Source: Aphodosoma sp045658305
Lineage (GTDB): Bacteria > Bacteroidota > Bacteroidia > Bacteroidales > Paludibacteraceae
Length of the DNA stretch: 5,904 nucleotides
Assembly: GCA_045658305.1 (NCBI GenBank)
Contig: JAZOUT010000152.1
Coordinates: 1 to 5,904 of the forward strand
Reading direction: 5' to 3'
In this document: in pieces, positions 1-4,294 of the stretch
Layout of the letters: each line of letters starts with the position of its first letter
Position numbering within the stretch: the first letter of the stretch is position 1
Made by a program: the position numbers and the translations under genes
The notes under the pieces: model-generated
Database searches by the model: none
The model's input: only the letters and a program-made list of their open reading frames with translations
What the model was told of the DNA's origin: nothing

Positions 1-2
1 AC

Positions 3-131
3 GGAAATAATATATGCAATACTACCAAAATAGCAGTATTACAAACTATTATACGCTCATTTACGCTGCGTAACCAAAAATATCTCCAAAATATCACTCG
101 ATATGATGAATTCTTGTATACGCAAATATAA
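3..131 (+). CDS. Possible C-terminal end of an upstream gene (partial, unrecognised)
   Basis: Reading frame 3 is open from the window edge to a TAA at 129-131, about 42 codons, ending in the residues RYDEFLYTQI. An intrinsic terminator starts at the stop codon, which is where a gene end is expected. I do not recognise the protein: the visible tail is rich in Ile, Thr, Asn and Leu and shows no motif. An open stretch of this length can occur by chance in AT-rich DNA, and a minus-strand frame is also open here, so the call rests mainly on the position of the terminator. The alternative is non-coding DNA. Confidence 0.35.
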   Translation, partial: GNNICNTTKIAVLQTIIRSFTLRNQKYLQNITRYDEFLYTQI

Positions 132-173
132 AGAACCTGCCTAACTTTTTTAATTGTTAGACAGGCTCTTTTT
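131..173 (+). terminator. Intrinsic terminator
   Basis: Stem arms 131-145 and 156-170 pair over 15 positions with two mismatches on the plus strand (A/C and C/A), around a 10-base T-rich loop, followed by a run of T. Read on the minus strand the two mismatches become G-U pairs, so it could work in both directions. It separates whatever lies to the left from the helix-turn-helix operon. Confidence 0.7.
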
Positions 174-251
174 ACAAAAATCGAATAAAAAAGTACAATC
201 CGTAAACCTTCCCCTTATAAGCCACCTACTCTAAATTAAAAACGATGAATT

Positions 252-530
252 ATGGAATATGTAGCGATTGAAAAGAACGAGTACGAGCAGTTGCTCGGCT
301 CCATCAAGAAGGCGGCAACGGAGATTCGTGCCATTGCAGAGGAGTGCAGCATCAATTCGGAGTGGGTGGAAAATAGCGAATTGGCGGAGATACTTAGGGT
401 GTCCAAGCGTCAGTTGCAGGGATATCGTGAACGAGGCATTCTGGGCTTCTCGACAATTGGGCGCAAGATTTACTATTGCCGTGCCGAGGTGGAGAAACTT
501 ATTAAAATCAACACAATAAAAGGTAAATAG
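252..530 (+). CDS. Excisionase-like helix-turn-helix protein, first of a tandem pair
   Basis: A 92-residue DNA-binding protein. Residues 1-36 form a probable helical or coiled N-terminus (MEYVAIEKNEYEQLLGSIKK). Residues 38-83 match the MerR-like helix-turn-helix of the excisionase type (HTH_17): first helix around 43-49 (ELAEILR), turn at V50-S51, recognition helix 51-60 (SKRQLQGYRE), then a short beta wing with GRKIYY at 70-75 and a closing helix. Proteins like this are common in Bacteroides integrative elements, usually near an integrase, and act as excision or transfer regulators. No integrase is in view. The ATG at 245 opens only an eight-codon frame, so 252 is the start. The stop lies one base before the next gene, so the two are surely co-transcribed. 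I see no clear promoter upstream. The gene is visibly more GC-rich than the operon at 1470-3208. Confidence 0.88.
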   Translation: MEYVAIEKNEYEQLLGSIKKAATEIRAIAEECSINSEWVENSELAEILRVSKRQLQGYRERGILGFSTIGRKIYYCRAEVEKLIKINTIKGK

Positions 531-531
531 T

Positions 532-846
532 ATGAACTGGGTATTTAACGAAAATTTAAGGGAGGAGCTTGTCGACCTTGCGAAGGTTGATGCCGGCATT
601 GAGCAGATTCGAGGACTCTGCCGTCCTATACTTAATGGAGAACACTACCTATCGGGCGAGGAGGTGTGCAAGGCTTTGCGAATTACTAAACGCACATTGC
701 AGCAATATCGAGATGACGGGCTTATGTCGTTTGTTGTACTGCCGGGTAAGATGCTCTACAAAGAGTCGGATATTTTGGCTCTGCTGCAACAAAATTATAT
801 TCCCGCTTTCGTGCACGAAAATAGAGGAAATTTACTACCTTTGTGA
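532..846 (+). CDS. Excisionase-like helix-turn-helix protein, second of a tandem pair
   Basis: A 104-residue protein with the same plan as its neighbour: a helical N-terminal segment (residues 5-30, with LVDLAKVDAGIEQIRGL) and an HTH_17-type DNA-binding region at 39-89. Visible elements are YLSGEEVCKALR (39-50), the recognition helix ITKRTLQQYRDDGL (51-64) and a wing with LPGKMLYKESDI (70-81). The shared pattern KRxLQxYRxxG in both proteins indicates they are paralogues from an old duplication; they may bind as a pair. The start ATG follows the previous stop after a single base, consistent with coupled translation. In Bacteroidota such pairs are typical of mobilisable or conjugative elements, where they control excision or accessory genes; that function is inferred from context. 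The last codons overlap a promoter-like TACCTTTG. Confidence 0.88.
   Translation: MNWVFNENLREELVDLAKVDAGIEQIRGLCRPILNGEHYLSGEEVCKALRITKRTLQQYRDDGLMSFVVLPGKMLYKESDILALLQQNYIPAFVHENRGNLLPL
836..843 (+). promoter_or_regulatory. Possible Bacteroidota -7 promoter element
   Basis: TACCTTTG fits the TAnnTTTG consensus and overlaps the last codons of the second helix-turn-helix gene. There is no TTTG at the usual distance upstream; the nearest T-rich match (TTTCG at 807-811) is about 24 bases away. If active it would start a short transcript over the small ORF at 873-992, ending at the terminator in the repeat. Confidence 0.35.
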
Positions 847-872
847 GTGTAGAAATCAGCATATAAAGAGTA

Positions 873-992
873 GTGAAAAATGGTGAATTATGGCCGTGTG
901 CAATTCGTGAGCATTGGATTAGGCTGATCGCCAATTACGCTAATACACAATGGGTTACACGCTTAACAATGTTTTCCGGTGGCACCACTTGA
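873..992 (+). CDS. Possible small ORF ending inside the first direct repeat
   Basis: A GTG at 873 opens a 39-codon frame that ends at TGA 990-992, inside the first copy of the direct repeat. The product starts MKNGELWPCAIREHWIRLIA and ends in FSGGTT; it is rich in Trp and Arg and shows no known motif. AAAGAG lies just upstream of the GTG, a promoter-like element sits about 30 bases further up, and a terminator follows the stop at once, so the stretch has the layout of a tiny gene. A second start, ATG 880, opens a 15-codon frame instead. There is no direct proof of translation. It could equally be a non-coding transcript. Confidence 0.3.
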   Translation: MKNGELWPCAIREHWIRLIANYANTQWVTRLTMFSGGTT

Positions 993-997
993 AAATC

Positions 998-1029
998 AAG
1001 CAGTTACGATAAAAAGTAGCTGCTTTTTT
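998..1029 (+). terminator. Intrinsic terminator inside repeat copy A
   Basis: AAGCAGTTAC (998-1007) pairs with GTAGCTGCTT (1016-1025), ten pairs with one G-U, around an eight-base loop GATAAAAA, and runs into six T. It would end transcripts coming from the helix-turn-helix operon or the small ORF. It is preceded by the small hairpin CTTGA/TCAAG, which overlaps its left arm by three bases, so the two cannot be fully formed at once. Confidence 0.8.
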
Positions 1030-1057
1030 GTTGTTTTTTGGTTGCTTTTAGGCGGTC

Positions 1058-1081
1058 TGTGTAAACCAGTGTGTAAACCAG
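1058..1081 (+). repeat. Tandem 12-mer, two exact copies
   Basis: TGTGTAAACCAG occurs twice with no gap (1058-1069, 1070-1081). In repeat copy B the matching place holds the ten-base core in reverse orientation (GGTTTACACA, 3553-3562) plus one forward TAAACCAG. Such short, rearranged units at an element end suggest recombinase binding sites, but this is inference. Confidence 0.75.
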
Positions 1082-1086
1082 AAAAA

Positions 1087-1123
1087 CAGAGTTGGGGACA
1101 AAGGTCGCTCGCTCCCAACTCTG
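1087..1123. other. Long inverted repeat just inside copy A
   Basis: CAGAGTTGGG (1087-1096) and CCCAACTCTG (1114-1123) are perfect complements over 10 bp, separated by 17 bases (GACAAAGGTCGCTCGCT). No T-run follows, so it is not a terminator. It overlaps the right edge of repeat copy A and is absent from copy B. Possible roles are a recombination site arm or an RNA structure; the sequence does not decide. Confidence 0.6.
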
Positions 1124-1162
1124 CATAATAAGTTCAGTCAGTGTTTCCTTTACACTTATAAT

Positions 1163-1181
1163 ATACCCTATCGGGTGTAAT
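1163..1181. promoter_or_regulatory. Palindromic operator 1
   Basis: ATACCCTATCGGGTGTAAT holds the palindromic arms ACCC and GGGT around TATC. A second site with the same 12-base core lies at 1201-1219. As a pair they face each other: the outer flanks read ATA... and ...TAT, the inner flanks GTAAT and ATTAC. The core-to-core distance is 41 bp, close to four turns of DNA, so two bound dimers would sit on the same face. A repressor of the XRE/HipB type is a plausible binder, by resemblance only. Confidence 0.6.
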
Positions 1182-1200
1182 GCACAAATACTCAGCCCAT

Positions 1201-1219
1201 ATTACACCCTATCGGGTAT
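1201..1219. promoter_or_regulatory. Palindromic operator 2
   Basis: ATTACACCCTATCGGGTAT repeats the core ACCCTATCGGGT of operator 1 with its flanks mirrored. About 25 bases downstream is CAACTTTG (1244-1251), one base off the TAnnTTTG promoter element, so the site would lie at or just before the -33 region of that promoter. No open reading frame of useful length starts behind it: the first ATG (1273) gives eight codons, the next useful one (1288) gives 52 codons running across a terminator. The gene it once served may have been lost, or the product may be an RNA of roughly 120 bases ending at 1378. Confidence 0.6.
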
Positions 1220-1346
1220 AAAATTAAAAGCCTGCTACTATAGCAACTTTGCAATACTCGCTCAATATAGGATGAGCCGATATGAGGATGATTTATAGCA
1301 AGATATTACTGTTTGTGGCAGACGATAACATATTACGCACTGCTTC

Positions 1347-1378
1347 AAAACGAGAACTAGCACGGGTTCTCGTTTTTT
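1347..1378 (+). terminator. Intrinsic terminator before the cassette operon
   Basis: AAAACGAGAAC (1347-1357) and GTTCTCGTTTT (1366-1376) are perfect complements over 11 bp around an eight-base loop, ending in six T. It closes the operator-controlled region to the left and insulates the operon that starts at 1470. Its A-rich left side would let it work on the other strand too. Confidence 0.85.
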
Positions 1379-1435
1379 GTTTTGCCTTAATGCGTTGTTT
1401 TTCCTTAAAATTTATGATTATAGCAAAATTTTTCA

Positions 1436-1443
1436 TATCTTTA
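1436..1443 (+). promoter_or_regulatory. Possible promoter for the membrane protein and nuclease operon
   Basis: TATCTTTA differs from TAnnTTTG at the last base only and lies 26 bases before the ATG at 1470, a normal distance. The -33 region holds only TTATG near 1412-1416. Since a terminator sits just upstream (1347-1378), the operon needs a start point in 1379-1460, and this is the best candidate I see. Confidence 0.35.
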
Positions 1444-1469
1444 TGACAAATTATTGCGAATAAAAAAGC

Positions 1470-2357
1470 ATGAAAATTTCGATTAAACAATACTGGTGGG
1501 TTGCAATAGTGATTTTACTATTGCCAATTGCTCTTAATTTTATATTACTAACGCCCTCGTTTACGGCTATTGTCGGAGATGAAATAGCGTGGTTGTCATT
1601 TTGGGGAGGTTATTTGGGCGCTATTATTAGTACTGCCGCTGCATTTATTATTCTATATATACAGCGAAAAGATAACGAATCTGAGAACGAAAAGAATAGA
1701 GTTGACAATGAGGTGCAGAATAAACAAAATAGAGGGGAGAACGAAAAGTTAAATAGAGCGAATCGACAACTGCAACTTAATATCATGAAATATCATCAGC
1801 AGTATCATTGGCTTGATGAATTCCGAAATACGAGTTTAGCGTATTGTAGTGCTTTTAATCACAATGACCTTGTAATGATTTCCAATATTATGTGGCTGGA
1901 TCCCAAAGGCGCTTTTGAAAGAATCAAACTGCTATTTGATCGTGTGACTGCAGCAAATACCACATTTTCATTTGTCAGAAAACAAGATAGCATTGCTGAT
2001 AAATTAGCAACAAGTATAGGCAATATAGATACGAAATATCGTGAAGTACTAAGTGATGTGCAATATTTTGTGCTATATTACGTGGCCGAAACAGAACCCA
2101 ACAATAGGCAACCTCAGCGATTTCATCTATTTTTGCAGCGACAAGATAATGGAGACGGTAATGTAAATAGGTTAATGAATTTATTGCAACAACCAATAGT
2201 TTCTATAAACAATTGGGACTATTTTAGAAAATTAGTATGGACTTCTATTGCAACTGTAGCCAACTTTGAGGCAGACGCGCGTGATAAATTATACGAATAC
2301 ATCAAACAAGAACAAGAGGATATCAATAAGCTTCTAACAGAAAATATAGAGTCATAG
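1470..2357 (+). CDS. Uncharacterised two-helix membrane protein with long cytoplasmic part
   Basis: A 295-residue protein that I cannot assign to a named family. Two membrane segments are clear: residues about 8-28 (YWWVAIVILLLPIALNFILL) and about 42-64, which includes FWGGYLGAIISTAAAFIILY. Charges on both sides (K2, K6 before the first, QRK after the second) place both ends in the cytoplasm. Residues 65-105 are a very polar Asn/Glu/Lys/Arg-rich, probably coiled stretch with recurring NEK-NR units, and a 12-base direct repeat (1683-1694, 1737-1748) underlies two of them. The remaining ~190 residues look helical and soluble. The segment FWGGYLGAIIS resembles a membrane anchor seen in many accessory-gene proteins of bacteria. 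It is 23 bases from the nuclease-like gene downstream, so both are one operon. Context suggests a sensor or membrane partner, perhaps in defence; this is inference. The GC content is visibly lower than in the helix-turn-helix genes. Confidence 0.85.
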   Translation: MKISIKQYWWVAIVILLLPIALNFILLTPSFTAIVGDEIAWLSFWGGYLGAIISTAAAFIILYIQRKDNESENEKNRVDNEVQNKQNRGENEKLNRANRQLQLNIMKYHQQYHWLDEFRNTSLAYCSAFNHNDLVMISNIMWLDPKGAFERIKLLFDRVTAANTTFSFVRKQDSIADKLATSIGNIDTKYREVLSDVQYFVLYYVAETEPNNRQPQRFHLFLQRQDNGDGNVNRLMNLLQQPIVSINNWDYFRKLVWTSIATVANFEADARDKLYEYIKQEQEDINKLLTENIES

Positions 2358-2380
2358 AAATTCGAACATGCAATATAACT

Positions 2381-3208
2381 ATGGGCAAAACAGTAACCAC
2401 ATACTTAATTGATGGAGATCCGAAAGGAACTCAATATGCATTCATCAGTAATAAGATTTGCCAGATGTTTGTTGTGCCACGCTCAAATCTTGCATATCTC
2501 AATACGCAGGAGAAGTTGCAGAAGCCAGCATTTTATATTTTGTTGGGCGAAGATGAAGCAACGAAGCCGCAAGCATATATCGGAGAAACTGAGAATTTTC
2601 GCGAGCGAGTGAAGGATCACGATAGCAAGAAGGCATTCTGGCAAAAGGCACTCATATTTGTATCTAAAGATGCTGATATGACCAAAGCCGATGTGCAATA
2701 CTTGGAACATAAGGCAATTGCTGAGGCTAAGAAAGCTAATGCTTTTGTATTGAGTGATAATAAGCAGACCCCAAAGGCTCCAAACCTACCCGAATATCAA
2801 CAGGACTCTATGGATGAGTTCTTTGAAGATGTAAAATTCTTAGCATCGTTCATTGGTTGCAATATCTTTGATATTTCACAGCCTAAAACCGAGCATATTT
2901 TCTATGCGAAAGGCCGAGACTATAACGTGAAAGGATTTTATAGTTCTAGTGGTTTCACGGTATTGAAAGGAAGCGTAGTTGCAAAATCAATGACTCCATC
3001 CTTTAACTGGAAAGAGAAGCGTACTCTTATGCTTCAGGAATATACGATGTTAGAGGATGGTAACTTGGTAATGACCTCAGATAAAACATTTCCTAGTCCA
3101 AGCACTGCAGCGGACTTTTGTTTGGGAAGATCAGCCAATGGTTGGACTATATGGAAAGATAAGGATGGCAATACCTTGGATTCGGTTTATAGGAAACAAT
3201 TAGAGTAG
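2381..3208 (+). CDS. GIY-YIG nuclease-fold protein with C-terminal DUF4357-like domain
   Basis: A 275-residue soluble protein. Residues 50-115 carry the GIY-YIG fold: FYI (51-53) and YIG (66-68) as the two signature strands, then ENFRERVKDH with R76 as likely catalytic arginine and H80, and E109 in QYLEHKAIAEA as likely metal-binding glutamate. So the active site appears intact. An N-terminal strand region (TYLIDGDPKGTQYAFIS, 7-23) precedes it, as in other members of this group. Residues about 190-265 match DUF4357: GFTVLKGSVV (191-200), FPSPSTAADFCLGR (237-250) and NGWTIWKD (253-260). The length is normal, so the gene is complete. GIY-YIG enzymes cut DNA in repair, restriction and homing; which applies here is unknown. 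The partner upstream is a membrane protein, suggesting a two-part accessory system. The ATG at 2368 is in another frame, so 2381 is the start. Confidence 0.88.
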   Translation: MGKTVTTYLIDGDPKGTQYAFISNKICQMFVVPRSNLAYLNTQEKLQKPAFYILLGEDEATKPQAYIGETENFRERVKDHDSKKAFWQKALIFVSKDADMTKADVQYLEHKAIAEAKKANAFVLSDNKQTPKAPNLPEYQQDSMDEFFEDVKFLASFIGCNIFDISQPKTEHIFYAKGRDYNVKGFYSSSGFTVLKGSVVAKSMTPSFNWKEKRTLMLQEYTMLEDGNLVMTSDKTFPSPSTAADFCLGRSANGWTIWKDKDGNTLDSVYRKQLE

Positions 3209-3255
3209 TAGCATGACCAAAATATCCATTCGATTTTATAATGACCGTGAGGATT

Positions 3256-3300
3256 AAACAAAACAACTCGTGAGTACGCTCACGAGTTGTTTTGTTTTTT
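3256..3300 (+). terminator. Strong terminator of the cassette operon
   Basis: AAACAAAACAACTCGTGAG (3256-3274) pairs perfectly over 19 bp with 3279-3297 around the four-base loop TACG, a UNCG-type tetraloop, and ends in a T-run. It lies 47 bases after the nuclease stop. The A-rich outer left arm means it would also end transcripts coming from the right, although no minus-strand gene is seen. Confidence 0.92.
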
Positions 3301-3304
3301 GAAG

Positions 3305-3323
3305 TGGTTAGTGTCACTAACCA
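3305..3323. promoter_or_regulatory. Perfect 19-bp palindrome, possible operator
   Basis: TGGTTAGTG and CACTAACCA are perfect 9-bp complements about a single central T, four bases after the terminator. With a one-base loop it cannot fold as a hairpin without opening some pairs, so a dimeric protein-binding site is the better reading. No promoter or gene start is evident next to it. Confidence 0.45.
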
Positions 3324-3484
3324 ACTGAAATTACCCCTAAAAACTGCCAAAAATCGCCCCTCGATTTCGATGCAAAATTGTGAAAAAATCGAGTGATACA
3401 ATTATGGAAATGGCCTTTTTCGAGCAGTTGCCAAATCGTAAGTGTTTGAAACATCGTATATTAAATCTGTGGTTCAAGAATTCT
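3324..3484. other. Intergenic stretch before repeat copy B
   Basis: No gene can be supported here. There is an 8-bp inverted repeat CTCGATTT / AAATCGAG (3360-3367, 3386-3393) with an 18-base loop. One frame is open from 3341 to a TGA at 3497-3499 inside repeat copy B; from ATG 3404 it would give 31 residues (MEMAFFEQLPNRK...) ending in NSGGTT, the same ending as the small ORF at 873-992. The shared ending comes from the shared repeat sequence. Confidence 0.4.
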
Positions 3485-3589
3485 GGTGGCACCACTTGAA
3501 AATCAAGCAGTTACGATAAAAAGTAGCTGCTTTTTTTGTTGTTTTTTTGGTTGGTTTACACAGGCTGAGTTAAACCAGAATAATAGAGT
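3485..3589 (+). repeat. Direct repeat, copy B
   Basis: Same orientation as copy A and identical to it over 3485-3530, with seven rather than six T in each of the two T-runs. The right end differs: where copy A has two tandem TGTGTAAACCAG units, copy B has GGTTTACACA (3553-3562) followed by one TTAAACCAG (3570-3578), making an inverted pair GGTTTA/TAAACC. Similarity ends near AGAGT at 3585-3589. It marks the boundary between the cassette and the envelope operon. Confidence 0.9.
3505..3537 (+). terminator. Intrinsic terminator inside repeat copy B
   Basis: Same hairpin as in copy A: arms 3505-3514 and 3523-3532, loop of eight bases, followed by T up to 3537. The operon upstream already has a much stronger terminator at 3256-3300, so here it seems to travel with the repeat and not to serve a particular gene. 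Confidence 0.78.
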
Positions 3590-3670
3590 GCGTCAAAACG
3601 GATGTAAATAGCGATTACGGGTGTTAACATTATTTTACATAAATTGGTGCGTATATTATAAAAAAGTTTG

Positions 3671-3678
3671 TAACTTTG
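3671..3678 (+). promoter_or_regulatory. Promoter of the envelope operon (-7 element)
   Basis: TAACTTTG fits TAnnTTTG exactly and lies 23 bases before the ATG at 3702. A possible -33 partner is TTGG at 3644-3647, 23 bases upstream, a little far from the usual 19-21. Nothing else upstream could drive the three genes, as the repeat B terminator precedes it. Confidence 0.6.
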
Positions 3679-3701
3679 TAAGTAGATAAACCTTATTAGC
3701 T

Positions 3702-4253
3702 ATGAAGAGATTTATTTTTGTGCTTGTGGCAATAGTCGTGTCGTGTTGTACGATGACATCTTGTGATAAGGATGGCGATGCGTGGAAGCAGTTTGAGGTC
3801 TATGTTACCTGTGAGGAGGAGGGTATTATGACACCAACACGCTACTACAATCAAATTCCATTATGGACAGTAGGGTATTCGTCGAATAACTACTGTAATT
3901 TGATTCCAAATGATGATGGTACATTCAAGTTTATTGCAGTCTATAAGTTGAGCAGCGATACTACTAGATACTTCTATACAACATTTGTGATAAACAGTGC
4001 CACATACGAGCTAAACAAAAAGTATTATGTCGACAAACTATTAGAGGGCTCAGATATGCCAGAGGCTAAAATAAAATTTAGTTGGGATGATTATGTCGCC
4101 ACTTCGGGCTGGATAATGTTCTCTGATATCAGACAGAAGAGCGCCGAAGGCTCAAAATATTACGATTTGCAATTTGAGTGTGAGGTTAAAGACCCAGAGA
4201 CAGGCGTGGTTAGGCTCTCGGCATACGGTACATTGGATGGACTACAACCTTGA
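3702..4253 (+). CDS. Lipoprotein, DUF5025-like
   Basis: A 183-residue exported lipoprotein, first of a three-gene envelope operon. The signal peptide is MKR followed by the hydrophobic stretch FIFVLVAIVV; the likely lipid-bearing residue is C21 in MTSC, though C15 in VVSC also fits a lipobox. The residues after C21 (DKDGD) are acidic, resembling the export signal that sends Bacteroidota lipoproteins to the cell surface. The mature part is a beta-rich domain of about 160 residues with many Tyr and Trp, and the ending FSWDDYVATSGWIMFSDI ... FECEVKDPETGVVRLSAYG resembles the DUF5025 lipoproteins of Bacteroidales, recognised from pattern only. No catalytic residues are visible; a ligand-binding or structural role is possible. 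The next gene follows after 41 bases. Confidence 0.82.
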   Translation: MKRFIFVLVAIVVSCCTMTSCDKDGDAWKQFEVYVTCEEEGIMTPTRYYNQIPLWTVGYSSNNYCNLIPNDDGTFKFIAVYKLSSDTTRYFYTTFVINSATYELNKKYYVDKLLEGSDMPEAKIKFSWDDYVATSGWIMFSDIRQKSAEGSKYYDLQFECEVKDPETGVVRLSAYGTLDGLQP

Positions 4254-4294
4254 AAATTAAGGAACTTAAAGATTATTAAATAAAACCATCAATT

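Larger units (their letters stand above)
978..1092 (+). repeat. Direct repeat, copy A
   Basis: Bases 978-1023 are identical to 3485-3530 (46 of 46), and the match continues through a T-run, TTGTTG, a second T-run and GGTTG. It then weakens and recovers at TAAACCAGAA near 1074. Internal structure: GGTGGCACC, a perfect CTTGA-AAA-TCAAG hairpin (988-1000), a terminator hairpin (998-1025), T-rich spacer, and two tandem 12-mers at 1058-1081. Compared with copy B it has one T fewer in each T-run and about 12 bases more at its right end. Confidence 0.9.
978..3589. mobile_element. Putative cargo cassette bounded by direct repeats
   Basis: Two copies of the same sequence, in the same orientation, begin 2507 bp apart (978 and 3485). 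Between them lie one control region and one complete two-gene operon with its own terminator, and no fragment of another gene. The flanks differ in kind: mobile-element-type regulators to the left, a cell-envelope operon to the right. This fits a unit gained or lost by recombination between the repeats, or two successive insertions sharing an end. No integrase or transposase is inside it, so it would depend on host recombination or on an enzyme from elsewhere. The repeats are seen directly; mobility is inference. Confidence 0.38.

Noticed and set aside
92..116. Inverted matches of TATCACTCGAT and GAATTCTTG to 3388-3398 and 3475-3483, as possible element ends
   Set aside because: The two matches are in the wrong order relative to each other for an inverted repeat and are short enough to be chance.
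123..130. Minus-strand promoter element TATATTTG
   Set aside because: No TTTG 19 bases upstream on that strand, it abuts the terminator stem, and no minus-strand gene with a proper start follows within the window.
1087..1123. Integron attC site
   Set aside because: GTTGGGG and TCCCAAC come close to the core sites GTTRRRY and RYYYAAC but each fails at the end base, and there is no integron integrase or cassette array.
967..1128. Open frame across repeat copy A that would code a hydrophobic peptide ending in QRSLAPNSA
   Set aside because: It runs through the terminator hairpin and two T-runs that produce the Phe/Val/Leu residues, has only a GTG start after a stop at 964-966, and is not kept in frame in copy B because of the T-run length changes.
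1288..1446. 52-codon ORF (MIYSKILLFVADDN...) before the membrane protein gene
   Set aside because: It contains the whole terminator hairpin 1347-1378 and its T-run; the second half reads as Phe/Leu-rich noise.
3147..3401. Minus-strand open frames overlapping the nuclease gene end, the helix-turn-helix genes and the lipoproteins
   Set aside because: They lie opposite well supported genes or cross terminators, lack promoter signals and recognisable motifs, and are shadows of the plus-strand coding pattern or AT-rich spacer.
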